A program made the translations under genes and the position numbers. Positions 8,512 through 17,133 of a stretch of DNA of 64,000 nucleotides are shown here, piece after piece; the first letter of the stretch is position 1, and every line of letters begins with the position of its first letter. The DNA is from Gammaproteobacteria bacterium. Lineage in GTDB: Bacteria; Pseudomonadota; Gammaproteobacteria; Coxiellales; Coxiellaceae. Where the stretch lies: the NCBI GenBank assembly GCA_030429175.1, contig JAUIDD010000003.1:62001-126000 (forward strand), in the 5' to 3' direction. A model generated the notes under the pieces. The model did not search any database. It was given only the letters and a program-made list of their open reading frames with translations, and was not told the DNA's origin.

Positions 8512-9450
8512 ATGAAAACTTATAAAATATTATTACTTACCGTTTTTAGTCTTCTGCCTATTAACTTATATGCAGAAACGAAGCCCTCTAATGTACTAAC
8601 CCAGCTCAATGCACTCACTACACGTGTTGAAAAACTATCATTGTATATGGGACTTGATCCCAAAAGCTGCTTACATTTTACTGTATCAAATGCCTCACCA
8701 AGAGAAGTCTACTTTCAATCGAAAAGATTACAAGAAAAAGTCTACCAACTATATGAAGAAATTACCCAAAAACCACTTATGATACCTAAAGCCACTATAC
8801 CTGAACTCACCACAATAACTCCCTCAAATGTATTCACTATTGTCAAAGATACTGATGATAAAATCATACAAATACTTTTATTCATTAAGATAGATGCTCC
8901 TGTTAGCAATAAACTGGCAAGCAGTACAACCAAGCCTAGTGATGTTTACAATCACCTACTTCAAGCTAATCAGATTATAGATCAGTTACTCGAAAAAAGA
9001 ACTTTAGCGAGCGATGTGTACCAGACAGCAACGCTTTCTATATACTATGCTGGAAAAATTCTCAGCACTATGGGAATAGACCCTCTCTTTACAAAAGTAG
9101 ACCAGCCTGTCATCAATAAAACAGCATCAGCTGTTTTTAATCTACAGCTCGAAATATTATCTAAAATACAAAAGATCGGAAAAAAGTTAAATATTGACAT
9201 GCTCACCTTAACAAAATCACAATGCGCAAAAGAAATTAACATTAACAGTATACAAACACTCGCATATATAATTTTATCAGAAATCTCATATCTCGCTGAA
9301 CAGAAAAATATTCGTATGCTCTTATCAAAAAGCTATTATCCAGGAAAACAATATCCATCCAGCATATTTAAACAAAATACTTTATTACTAAAACAGATAG
9401 ATAAAATGCTTGACTATACAAACAAACACCCCAAATGGCTTCGGACATAA
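8512..9450 (+). CDS. Secreted helical protein of unknown function
   Basis: 312 residues from the ATG at 8512, chosen because AAGGAA lies 6-7 nt upstream and a clean signal peptide follows (MKTYKILLLTVFSLLPINLYAET). The mature part is predicted mostly helical. It carries recurring short blocks: KPSNVLTQLNAL, ASPREVYFQSKRLQ, KPSDVYNHLLQANQ, LASDVYQTATLS. These suggest an internal repeat of about 90-100 residues. It ends 3 nt before the EAL gene, so the two are co-transcribed; a periplasmic partner for that sensor is possible. I do not recognise the family. Confidence 0.75.
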   Translation: MKTYKILLLTVFSLLPINLYAETKPSNVLTQLNALTTRVEKLSLYMGLDPKSCLHFTVSNASPREVYFQSKRLQEKVYQLYEEITQKPLMIPKATIPELTTITPSNVFTIVKDTDDKIIQILLFIKIDAPVSNKLASSTTKPSDVYNHLLQANQIIDQLLEKRTLASDVYQTATLSIYYAGKILSTMGIDPLFTKVDQPVINKTASAVFNLQLEILSKIQKIGKKLNIDMLTLTKSQCAKEININSIQTLAYIILSEISYLAEQKNIRMLLSKSYYPGKQYPSSIFKQNTLLLKQIDKMLDYTNKHPKWLRT

Positions 9451-9453
9451 TTC

Positions 9454-11865
9454 ATGGCTCTTAACATAACCAAACTCAAACTTAGAAATATACTCTTCAA
9501 GATGCTGATTAGAGATGGTTTTTTATTAATCATTGGCGTTATAAGTATCTGCGTTTGCTTTTATTTAACATATTCCTATCAATACAAACTCACCTACCAG
9601 TTATACCCTCTAGATAATTTAATACACGAATTAAACAGCACATTTAAAGATGACACGTCATCCTTCATTACATGGCTTGACAACCCCACACTGAGTAAGC
9701 AAAACTATTCATTACAAAAAAAGTATAGTGATAGATACCAACTACTAAGACAAATTGAATTACGATCAAAAAATCTGCCTTATAAAGGCCTTCCCTATCA
9801 AATACAAAAAGATACGCATAAATTATACTGGGAACAATGGCACCTCATAGAAATTAGCTCGACGAATACAAAAAATGTAAATCAAAACATGTTTCTTAAG
9901 AGGGTTGCTCAAACAGTCAAAGTAGCACGCAAAAATATTGAATATATAATATTATCGAAAGACTCGAATACATATGAAAAATTTTTTAGGCTATATGATG
10001 AAATCAATACACTAGAATATTATTTGATAAATAACTTCTATAATGAAAATAATTATTTTAGTAAGAAAGTACTTATTACACTTAGCAATTTAGAACATAC
10101 ATACAACAATATAGCGCTCTCAGATCAAGAGAAAAAAATTATTAATAAGCCAATACAAGATTTAATTAGGATTTCTAAAAAATCATTACAGGTTAAAAAT
10201 TCATATTATGACGTTATTCGATCCAAACTTAAAGAGGATTATATTCCAATCAACAATTATCTACAAAAACTGATTGATGAACTGATAACCGCCAATAAAA
10301 TACAGATTATTTATACTAATAATGTCATCAATATACTTATATTTATCGAGTTTGGCATCATAATTTTAATCCTACTACTCTTCATCCTACTTGGTATCTT
10401 AAATGTGAAAAAAATCATTTCTTTCATATTAAAACCAATTGAATATCTTTCACATAACATAGATTTAGCCACCAAAGGCGACAGCCCAACTGATAGTAAA
10501 ACTAAAAATTATATTTTTGAATTCAATGCACTTGTTGGAGATTTTGAGCATATGCTCAAGCAACGCCGAGAACACACAAATCAGCTTACCTATTTAGCGC
10601 ATCACGACAAGCAAACAGGCATATACAATTATTCATATTTAGAAGAGCTATTTGATAGCATGGTAAATAAACTTAATACATATAAAAACGATATCCTCGT
10701 AGTGTATATAAAAATTTTAAAGTATGATGACATTTGTAGTATTTTAGGAGAAGTCGCTGCGACTCATGCCATTACTATTTTCACAAAAAAACTCAGCCAA
10801 TTTGAAAATATACCTTTTTTATATGCAAAAATAGGTGAAGCAAAATTTTTAATTGCATCCCATTTAAAAACAGAGGATAACATCGATGCTATTCTAGCAG
10901 CGTTTTCAAATCATGCTCATTATTGTCTCACGGCTGCCAAATTAAGTGATTTTACAAAATGTATTATTGGTGCAGTCAAATATTCTGAGTATCCCCATAA
11001 GTTGCCTATATTGTTACAATATTGCAAATTCGTAGCAACACATTCTGTAAACCATCTAGCCTATCATCTATTTAATAAAAAGTCCGCTATGATTTTTAAT
11101 CGTGAGTCGACACTTGGAAAAGATATTAGAACTGCTATTGAAAATAAACAGCTATTTTTACAATATCAACCTCAATATGCTTTAGCAGACCATCAACTGA
11201 TTGGCTGTGAGGCCTTAATTAGATGGCATCACCCTAAATTTGGTGTTATAGAACCTTCTGAGTTTATACCACTGGCCGAAAAATCTGAGTGTATACTCTC
11301 AATCGGCAGATTTGTACAACAAACAGCTATTGCAGATTATGCTTCTTGGTTTAATGATAAGATTTCTCATAAAAAAATAACACTGGCAGTGAATGCTTCC
11401 ATTGTCGAGCTATTATCTCAAGATTATGATGATCATCTCTTATCACTACTTAATAAATACCATATTAGCCCCAACAATATCGAAGTAGAAATAACAGAAA
11501 GTATGATCACACTATATCTAAACGATATAAAAACGATTGTAAAACGCCTAAAAGAATCAGGCATCACTATAGCGATCGATGATTTTGGTACAGGTTATTC
11601 TTCTCTTGAAAGATTATTATCATTTGATTTCGATCTATTAAAAATTGATAAAAGCTTCATTGAAAAGTCATTTTATGATGAAAGATCAAAAAAACTTCTC
11701 ACCTCTGTTATCAGCTTAGCAAGTAACATCGATATTAAAACACTCGCTGAGGGTGTCGAAACAGCAGAGCAAGTCGCACTGCTAACATCACTCAACTGTG
11801 ATTATGTTCAAGGCTACTATTTTAGCAAACCCATTACTTCTGCAGAGATGAAAACACTTCTATAA
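9454..11865 (+). CDS. Membrane-bound EAL phosphodiesterase with degenerate GGDEF
   Basis: 803 residues. Membrane segments at about 12-40 and 293-317 enclose a roughly 250-residue periplasmic sensor region; a HAMP-like linker follows. The GGDEF domain (about 395-545) has lost its signature: the equivalent position reads KIGEAKFLI, so it should not make c-di-GMP. The EAL domain (about 560-803) looks intact: CEALIRW, NASIVELL, EITESM, IAIDDFGTGYSSLERL, LKIDKSFIEKS, LAEGVETAEQ, VQGYYFSKP. Predicted role: c-di-GMP hydrolysis in response to a periplasmic signal, perhaps sensed with the co-transcribed secreted protein. The adjacent pilus operon is a plausible target of such control (inference). Confidence 0.92.
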   Translation: MALNITKLKLRNILFKMLIRDGFLLIIGVISICVCFYLTYSYQYKLTYQLYPLDNLIHELNSTFKDDTSSFITWLDNPTLSKQNYSLQKKYSDRYQLLRQIELRSKNLPYKGLPYQIQKDTHKLYWEQWHLIEISSTNTKNVNQNMFLKRVAQTVKVARKNIEYIILSKDSNTYEKFFRLYDEINTLEYYLINNFYNENNYFSKKVLITLSNLEHTYNNIALSDQEKKIINKPIQDLIRISKKSLQVKNSYYDVIRSKLKEDYIPINNYLQKLIDELITANKIQIIYTNNVINILIFIEFGIIILILLLFILLGILNVKKIISFILKPIEYLSHNIDLATKGDSPTDSKTKNYIFEFNALVGDFEHMLKQRREHTNQLTYLAHHDKQTGIYNYSYLEELFDSMVNKLNTYKNDILVVYIKILKYDDICSILGEVAATHAITIFTKKLSQFENIPFLYAKIGEAKFLIASHLKTEDNIDAILAAFSNHAHYCLTAAKLSDFTKCIIGAVKYSEYPHKLPILLQYCKFVATHSVNHLAYHLFNKKSAMIFNRESTLGKDIRTAIENKQLFLQYQPQYALADHQLIGCEALIRWHHPKFGVIEPSEFIPLAEKSECILSIGRFVQQTAIADYASWFNDKISHKKITLAVNASIVELLSQDYDDHLLSLLNKYHISPNNIEVEITESMITLYLNDIKTIVKRLKESGITIAIDDFGTGYSSLERLLSFDFDLLKIDKSFIEKSFYDERSKKLLTSVISLASNIDIKTLAEGVETAEQVALLTSLNCDYVQGYYFSKPITSAEMKTLL

Positions 11866-11873
11866 GAAGTGTT
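11853..11873. terminator. Hairpin shared by two convergent genes
   Basis: AACACTTC (11853-11860) pairs with GAAGTGTT (11866-11873) around a 5-nt loop. It spans the stop of the EAL gene and the end of the convergent lipoprotein gene. A bidirectional terminator is the simplest reading, though no strong T-run follows. Confidence 0.5.
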
Positions 11874-12369
11874 AGTAAATTTCGATGACAACACCTTCGT
11901 GCTGTTTACCATGACTTATATGCTGCTTAATCCACAACTGAGAGGGCGAATCATTGAGGATACTCGAGATGCGTGCCGGCACACCTTTATTCCACATATG
12001 CCCAGCAATAATAACTGCATATTGATGCGACAAAGCTAACCCTGTTTGAGTATCATGATTAGGATAGCCAACTACACGAATATGATTGAGATGATTTTTT
12101 TTTGAGTATACTTGAATTAAACGTGAAATCTTATTAATCGATTTTTGATTACCTTCAGTAAGTTGCATCGTATCACGTTTAAAAAATTTAGCAGCTGGCA
12201 TTAATACTGTTAAGCGATGCTGCTGATAGTGCGTTGGCAATCCTATTTTATGCAGCTGTTGAGATAACGTTGTATGAGGTCGGGATAATACTGTATGAAC
12301 TCGTGGCGACTGATTACAACCTCCCAACATCACTAAGACTAAAGAAATAAATATTGATCGCATATTCAT
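11872..12369 (-). CDS. OmpA-like lipoprotein at the end of the pilus operon
   Basis: About 165 residues. The start gives a lipoprotein signal, MNMRSIFISLVLVMLGGC, with a lipobox ending in LGGC. The ATG two codons later (12363) is equally possible, with AAGG 6 nt upstream. The C-terminal half resembles an OmpA C-terminal peptidoglycan-binding domain (LTEGNQKSINKISRLIQVYS...IRVVGYPNHDTQTGLALSHQYA). Last gene of the leftward pilus operon. It may anchor the secretin or pilus machinery to peptidoglycan. Size and domain also recall the Dot/Icm lipoprotein IcmN/DotK, but no other Dot/Icm gene is present, so I do not use that name. Confidence 0.7.
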   Translation of the reverse strand: MNMRSIFISLVLVMLGGCNQSPRVHTVLSRPHTTLSQQLHKIGLPTHYQQHRLTVLMPAAKFFKRDTMQLTEGNQKSINKISRLIQVYSKKNHLNHIRVVGYPNHDTQTGLALSHQYAVIIAGHMWNKGVPARISSILNDSPSQLWIKQHISHGKQHEGVVIEIY

Positions 12370-12456
12370 CCTTGAATAGCTCCTTTTCATAAGATAGGAA
12401 TACTCATTATGCAACTCAATTTGCATATGGGCAAGAAACAAAACCTTAAGAAAAGG

Positions 12457-13905
12457 TTAAATGATTTTGCGTTTTAAAATATTTTGCACATCCTTAACCT
12501 TACGAATCCATGCACCACTGCTACGCATATTTGGTGGCAAATGCACCAATACATTCTCAGCTTCATCAAATGTCTTATAACTACCATATAAAGCTAAAGA
12601 CCATGGATGCTGATGATCACCGACCGATAATTTAATAGTTTTATACTGCAAATGATTATCGACAATATATTGATTAACAACATCACTATTGTTAGAACTG
12701 ATCAACTGAATCGTATAACGATTAGCAGGTAGCTTTAATGCATGTTTTTCGGCATTGGTTAATGCATTTGTCGCTGGCACCTCAGAATCAACAGATTCAG
12801 TTGCATAAACAAGCGTACCTGCGTGCTGAGTCGTTGATAATTTATACTCTTGTGGCAAGTTATCTTGCTCTGGTAAATAAGCCTGCGTACTATATGGCTC
12901 ATTCACAATCGGTTTAATTTCCAATGAACGAAGATGCAGTGCTTGGGATAATTGATTATCTTGCATTTCATCAACATCTTCATGCGCATATTTATCATCA
13001 ATAGACAACTGTAACTGCGTCGAATGCGTTGGACGAGACTCCCTATGCATGGGCAATGCTTTATGAGTCGGCAATGCAACTTGCGGCGCTGTTGTTCTCA
13101 AACCGTGACGTGCAATCACTTGCGTTTCTTTACCATGATGTACCAATTGCATCGCCAATAACTGCGCCTGCTCATTCATGACACCTTGCGCTAACTGTAC
13201 TGCTTTTGCGACTTGGTGCACTTCATGTGGCGGCAAATCCGCTCCTTGAGCTGCTGCAATAGAATGTAAAATATCAGGCAATGTCACAACACCATTGAAC
13301 GTTACCATTTGACGATGATTATTTTTCTGCAATGTCACACCTGAATGATCAATCCCAATCACTTGATACCCATCAGGCAGGTTTGTGCCTATTTGAACTG
13401 ACTTATATACACCGCCCATTTTTAACGTCGCACTCCATTGACCATCGCGCTGATCAACATAACTTAAGCTAAATTGTTGTGGGGATGCTCCTTCAATAAG
13501 ATTAACATCCTCATCACCAACGAGCTTTTTAGTTTTTGTATGTAGATCAGCAATTTTATTTTGCGCACTCGCAACAGCAACTTCCTCATCCGCTAATTGA
13601 TGATGCAGTTTTGCTAATTCAAATTGACTAAGCATACTGACATAACTACTTTGAGAGCGTGTCAACGCATGCATATGTGTTGTATCAGTTGCTTTTGCAA
13701 CAGTAAGTTTAGGTGGTTGCACCGCCATCACAGGTAGTGTCTGAGTCGCCTCAGCTGTAGCTGACAATGATTCTTGTGCTGCACGCTTTTCCGCTAATAC
13801 TGGTGTCTCAGTAATATCACGATCCACTAGCTCAAAAATTTGATAACCTAAAAACCCTAACGCGATAACCGTTAGCCCTAACAAAAATTTTTGTTTTGTA
13901 TCCAT
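12457..13905 (-). CDS. PilP-like type IVb pilus assembly protein with C-terminal SPOR domain
   Basis: 482 residues. One N-terminal membrane anchor (about 8-27), then a polar Gln/Thr-rich linker. Around 150-215 lies a beta-rich module (DGQWSATLKMGGVYKSVQIG...YQVIGIDHSGVTLQKN) like the PilP domain of R64-type thin pili. The C-terminal 80 residues look like a SPOR domain (YTIQLISSNN... and WSLALYGSYKTFDEAENVLVHLP ending GAWIRKVKDVQ), which would bind denuded peptidoglycan. The middle is of low complexity. Sits between the PilO-like gene and the lipoprotein, consistent with an inner-membrane complex reaching through the cell wall. Confidence 0.72.
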   Translation of the reverse strand: MDTKQKFLLGLTVIALGFLGYQIFELVDRDITETPVLAEKRAAQESLSATAEATQTLPVMAVQPPKLTVAKATDTTHMHALTRSQSSYVSMLSQFELAKLHHQLADEEVAVASAQNKIADLHTKTKKLVGDEDVNLIEGASPQQFSLSYVDQRDGQWSATLKMGGVYKSVQIGTNLPDGYQVIGIDHSGVTLQKNNHRQMVTFNGVVTLPDILHSIAAAQGADLPPHEVHQVAKAVQLAQGVMNEQAQLLAMQLVHHGKETQVIARHGLRTTAPQVALPTHKALPMHRESRPTHSTQLQLSIDDKYAHEDVDEMQDNQLSQALHLRSLEIKPIVNEPYSTQAYLPEQDNLPQEYKLSTTQHAGTLVYATESVDSEVPATNALTNAEKHALKLPANRYTIQLISSNNSDVVNQYIVDNHLQYKTIKLSVGDHQHPWSLALYGSYKTFDEAENVLVHLPPNMRSSGAWIRKVKDVQNILKRKII

Positions 13906-13920
13906 AATACAATCCTAATG

Positions 13921-15162
13921 CTATAACCGCCCCCACAGCGATAAGTCTATTTTGCCATCGACCAAACCATCTTTTATCCGTAAATTGATCGCTGATAACG
14001 ATACTGGCAAATCATCCAGTTCATGCCCAACCAAATCTAATAGGTCGGGAGATAATTGTGTTACATCTAGTGATAAACGCATTTCTTGTATACCACCATG
14101 TGTATGACGCTCATGTACATGTATCGCACGATGCGTTAATACATGTGCCAACCTATGCATCAATTCATCTGTCGCCTTATCAAAACTTGCATAATGTTTA
14201 GGTAAAGTACGCCGCGATAGTTGAGAATGCAACTGTAATGCAGCCCCATTCGTTGTCACATGCAAGTCATAATAATGCTGCTTGGCCCACTGGGTCAAAT
14301 ACCATAGGTCTCCACCTTGTTGATTCATGTGAATTACATATTGACCTTCATTATAAGTGATTTTTGAAACAACCCAACCTGGAATCAAGTAGAGATGATC
14401 GATATGTTGTGCCAGCTCATGCAACAAATCCATTGGACGCGGTGTTGATAAAGCAACTTGATAGGATGTCTTGTATTTTAACTGGCCAGTTGTTGCTGAT
14501 ACCATATCAGCATGTGGTGACACAATAAGCCACCAACCCATTGCAAAAATAAACACCGACACAAATGCAACTACAGCAAATACATCAGTACGGCGTAAAT
14601 AACGTGAGCGCAATACATCAGGCAAAGGTTGCAATTCGAATGCTTGTGCAGCTAATAATTTTAAAAACACAGGGTCCTTTAAGTAATGAAACTGATTAAC
14701 ACGCTTTTTAGGTAAGGTGAAAGTCGCACCACCGAATGTTTCCACATCTCGTAGTGGCACATCACCAAATGTGTAAATATCATAAAGTTGATTATCGACC
14801 AACAGTGGCATCAACTCTTTTTGGATGTGATCGGCGGGTAGCTTATTTGCGAGGTACACACTACCGCTCCTTATCACAACCAGGAGGCAGTGCGCACAAT
14901 TATTTAGCGCTTCACAATAAATCATATTATCAATTCGACCAAAATAATCCCACACGAGCTCAGCTAATAAAAAGCCAGGTTCTTGACTAAATGAAACCTC
15001 AAGTGTATTGCGCCCACGTTGCATTAAACACACATATTGACCATGCTGTGCTGATAACATGCGAATTTCTTGGATTAATAGGCGTTTACTTTTTACAGTC
15101 AGCTGTTCGCGATACACCTGCGCAATAAATTTAACACCATCATCTCGTCTAATGACTATCAT
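13921..15162 (-). CDS. PilO-like type IVb pilus assembly protein
   Basis: 413 residues with a cytoplasmic N-terminal half, a single membrane segment near 195-215 (DVFAVVAFVSVFIFAMGWWLIV) and a periplasmic C-terminal half. This topology and size match PilO of the R64/TCP-type pilus systems. The ATG overlaps the secretin gene's stop by 4 nt, so translation is probably coupled. I see no catalytic motifs. The assignment rests on topology and gene order (secretin-PilO-PilP) more than on sequence signatures. Confidence 0.68.
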   Translation of the reverse strand: MIVIRRDDGVKFIAQVYREQLTVKSKRLLIQEIRMLSAQHGQYVCLMQRGRNTLEVSFSQEPGFLLAELVWDYFGRIDNMIYCEALNNCAHCLLVVIRSGSVYLANKLPADHIQKELMPLLVDNQLYDIYTFGDVPLRDVETFGGATFTLPKKRVNQFHYLKDPVFLKLLAAQAFELQPLPDVLRSRYLRRTDVFAVVAFVSVFIFAMGWWLIVSPHADMVSATTGQLKYKTSYQVALSTPRPMDLLHELAQHIDHLYLIPGWVVSKITYNEGQYVIHMNQQGGDLWYLTQWAKQHYYDLHVTTNGAALQLHSQLSRRTLPKHYASFDKATDELMHRLAHVLTHRAIHVHERHTHGGIQEMRLSLDVTQLSPDLLDLVGHELDDLPVSLSAINLRIKDGLVDGKIDLSLWGRL

Positions 15163-16694
15163 GCGGTTGCACTCTTTAAAATAACTGGTGTGATTAGCAT
15201 CAGTGTTTCAACATTTTTACTCTGAGATCCTTGACCACCTAAAGATGATACACCAAACATCTTTGCATCCAGGGTATGATCACGTAGACGTTTATAACCA
15301 GCGATAATAAGCGTTGAACCTGATTGCACGACACTGCGTTGATTGAATTCTTTAGATGCAATCGTGGGTACTTCAATGGCACTAAATTGGCTATTTGATG
15401 CCACTGTACCATGTTCAACATTCGCTGGCTCATTACTGACTTTTTGCAGAGACATTAAATTAGCAATACGACTACTAATCTGCATATACACTTTATCATC
15501 TTGAATCTTTGGCAGAACGTATAAGGTAAAGCCATCGGTGATTGTGCCTGGTGTAATTGTTGTCGTCTGATATTGGTTAAACTGCGAACTGCTAATACTG
15601 CGAATGTAACCAGTATCTTGCGTGATACGAATTGAAGCGATTTGATTGTTCATGGTCACCACTTGTGGCTTTGTCACAACACGCACTTTACCTTCTTCTT
15701 CTAGCGCATTTAATAAAAAATGACTGTTATCACTACCACTATTACCAATTCTAAATCCAGCAAGACCGGTATTGTTAGAACGGTTAGTGAGATTAGTTGC
15801 AATCAAGTTCGTCGCCGTACTTAAATTACCTGTCAGAGATACTTTGGTGTTCAGTACGTTTTTAATTACATTCCAATCGATACCAAAATTATAATCATCA
15901 TTTAATGCAACTTCGATTACTTCAACACGAATGCCAACCTCTTGCGATAATGCTTTATTTAATCGCGCTATATAATGTGCCATCTGCGATACATTATCAG
16001 GATGGTCTTTTACAGTGACACTCGTTGTTGACTCAGAAACAACAACTTTACCATCTGTTGATTTGAGTTGATCCAATGTTTCTTTTAAATCATGCCAAAT
16101 CGAAAGTTGACCAGATAAATTACTATATTGCATATCATCGAGGTGGTTGACTTGGCCATCTTGTTGTTGATTATGATCCTTATTATGCATTTGTGATTGC
16201 CCAACCATATAATTTGAAGCACCTGGCATAAATGAAATATTAAATGTACGTGTCACTAATGATGACCAGGCTACGTCATGATTAGCAATCGCGTAATGCG
16301 TATTTGAAATTACAGCAATACGCGCTAATGCACCTGCAACGTCACCAGTATAGTCTATCGATATCAAACGCTGTGGATTAACCGTTTCATCATAGCTTGC
16401 ACTAAAATTACTACTTTCTAAGATACGAGTAATTAAAATACCTAATGGTAAATTATGAGCCTGTAAAGATAATTTCTTTTGCATCCATTTAGGTTCATTT
16501 TGGATTGAATAGGGCCTGGTACTAACATAGTAACCTTGATGCATCACTACAGCCTGTGGTGGTGTTGCATAATTTGATTGTGCATGCGCTAATTGCTGTT
16601 GCGTTGCACTAATGCGCCTGTCCGATTTTTTAAAAGGGGTATTCGTACATGCTGACAACAAAATACTTATAATTAAGAGCGTAATAAATTTCAT
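15159..16694 (-). CDS. Type IVb pilus secretin (PilN-like), lipoprotein
   Basis: 511 residues with a lipoprotein signal (MKFITLLIISILLSAC, lipobox LSAC). An STN/N-domain-like region is followed by KVVVSESTTSVTVKDHPDNVSQMAHYIARLN, the N-terminal secretin repeat. The secretin core is recognisable by VRVVTKPQVVTMNNQIASIRI and the closing VVQSGSTLIIAGYKRLRD, with final strands ETLMLITPVIL. It should form the outer-membrane ring through which the pilus leaves. Overlaps the TcpQ-like gene upstream and the PilO-like gene downstream by 4 nt each. Confidence 0.9.
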   Translation of the reverse strand: MKFITLLIISILLSACTNTPFKKSDRRISATQQQLAHAQSNYATPPQAVVMHQGYYVSTRPYSIQNEPKWMQKKLSLQAHNLPLGILITRILESSNFSASYDETVNPQRLISIDYTGDVAGALARIAVISNTHYAIANHDVAWSSLVTRTFNISFMPGASNYMVGQSQMHNKDHNQQQDGQVNHLDDMQYSNLSGQLSIWHDLKETLDQLKSTDGKVVVSESTTSVTVKDHPDNVSQMAHYIARLNKALSQEVGIRVEVIEVALNDDYNFGIDWNVIKNVLNTKVSLTGNLSTATNLIATNLTNRSNNTGLAGFRIGNSGSDNSHFLLNALEEEGKVRVVTKPQVVTMNNQIASIRITQDTGYIRSISSSQFNQYQTTTITPGTITDGFTLYVLPKIQDDKVYMQISSRIANLMSLQKVSNEPANVEHGTVASNSQFSAIEVPTIASKEFNQRSVVQSGSTLIIAGYKRLRDHTLDAKMFGVSSLGGQGSQSKNVETLMLITPVILKSATA

Positions 16695-17110
16695 ACAATC
16701 GTCCTTGGTTTAATAACAAGCACATGATTGCCTGCATAAAAGTTAGCTTGAAGTGGATAATTCTCGAGTATTTTACCAAGCACACTTGGTAAATCTTTTG
16801 CATTGATACGCACGTTACCAATCCAGTGATAGTCCTCAGCTGGCAACCAAATAAATTGCTTCCAACCATAAACACGCGCAAGTCGCAATACATTTGCTTT
16901 TAGAGAACCTGGATAAACTGCCACAAAATGCGCCTCAGTATATTTTTTATGCTGTGTTGCACGGTGCTTTATTTGTGTGTGCAAAGCCAATAGTGACGCT
17001 TTAGGCGTAAACATTTGGGAATCGCGTGTTGGCATAGGTGTTGGCTCTCCTGCAAATACTGCTGCAGTCGCACTCAGCAACATCACTACTATTATTTTTT
17101 TGATATCCAT
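16691..17110 (-). CDS. TcpQ/PilL-like periplasmic secretin partner
   Basis: 139 residues with a signal peptide (MDIKKIIVVMLLSATAAVFAGEP). The C-terminal 70 residues (KANVLRLARVYGWKQFIWLPAEDYH...LPSVLGKILENYPLQANFYAGNHVLVIKP) match the TcpQ/PilL C-terminal STN-like domain found beside type IVb secretins, usually needed for secretin stability. The overlap with the secretin start supports the pairing. Confidence 0.82.
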   Translation of the reverse strand: MDIKKIIVVMLLSATAAVFAGEPTPMPTRDSQMFTPKASLLALHTQIKHRATQHKKYTEAHFVAVYPGSLKANVLRLARVYGWKQFIWLPAEDYHWIGNVRINAKDLPSVLGKILENYPLQANFYAGNHVLVIKPRTIV

Positions 17111-17133
17111 ATCAATCTCCTTGTAAAGTTAAA

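Noticed and set aside
11872-12369. Lipoprotein as Dot/Icm component IcmN/DotK
   Set aside because: Only the size and OmpA-like fold agree; all neighbours are pilus genes and no other Dot/Icm gene is in the window.
12442-12461. Fourth PmrA-like box ahead of the lipoprotein
   Set aside because: One half-site fits poorly, the site lies across a gene junction inside the pilus operon, and no -10 is at the expected distance.
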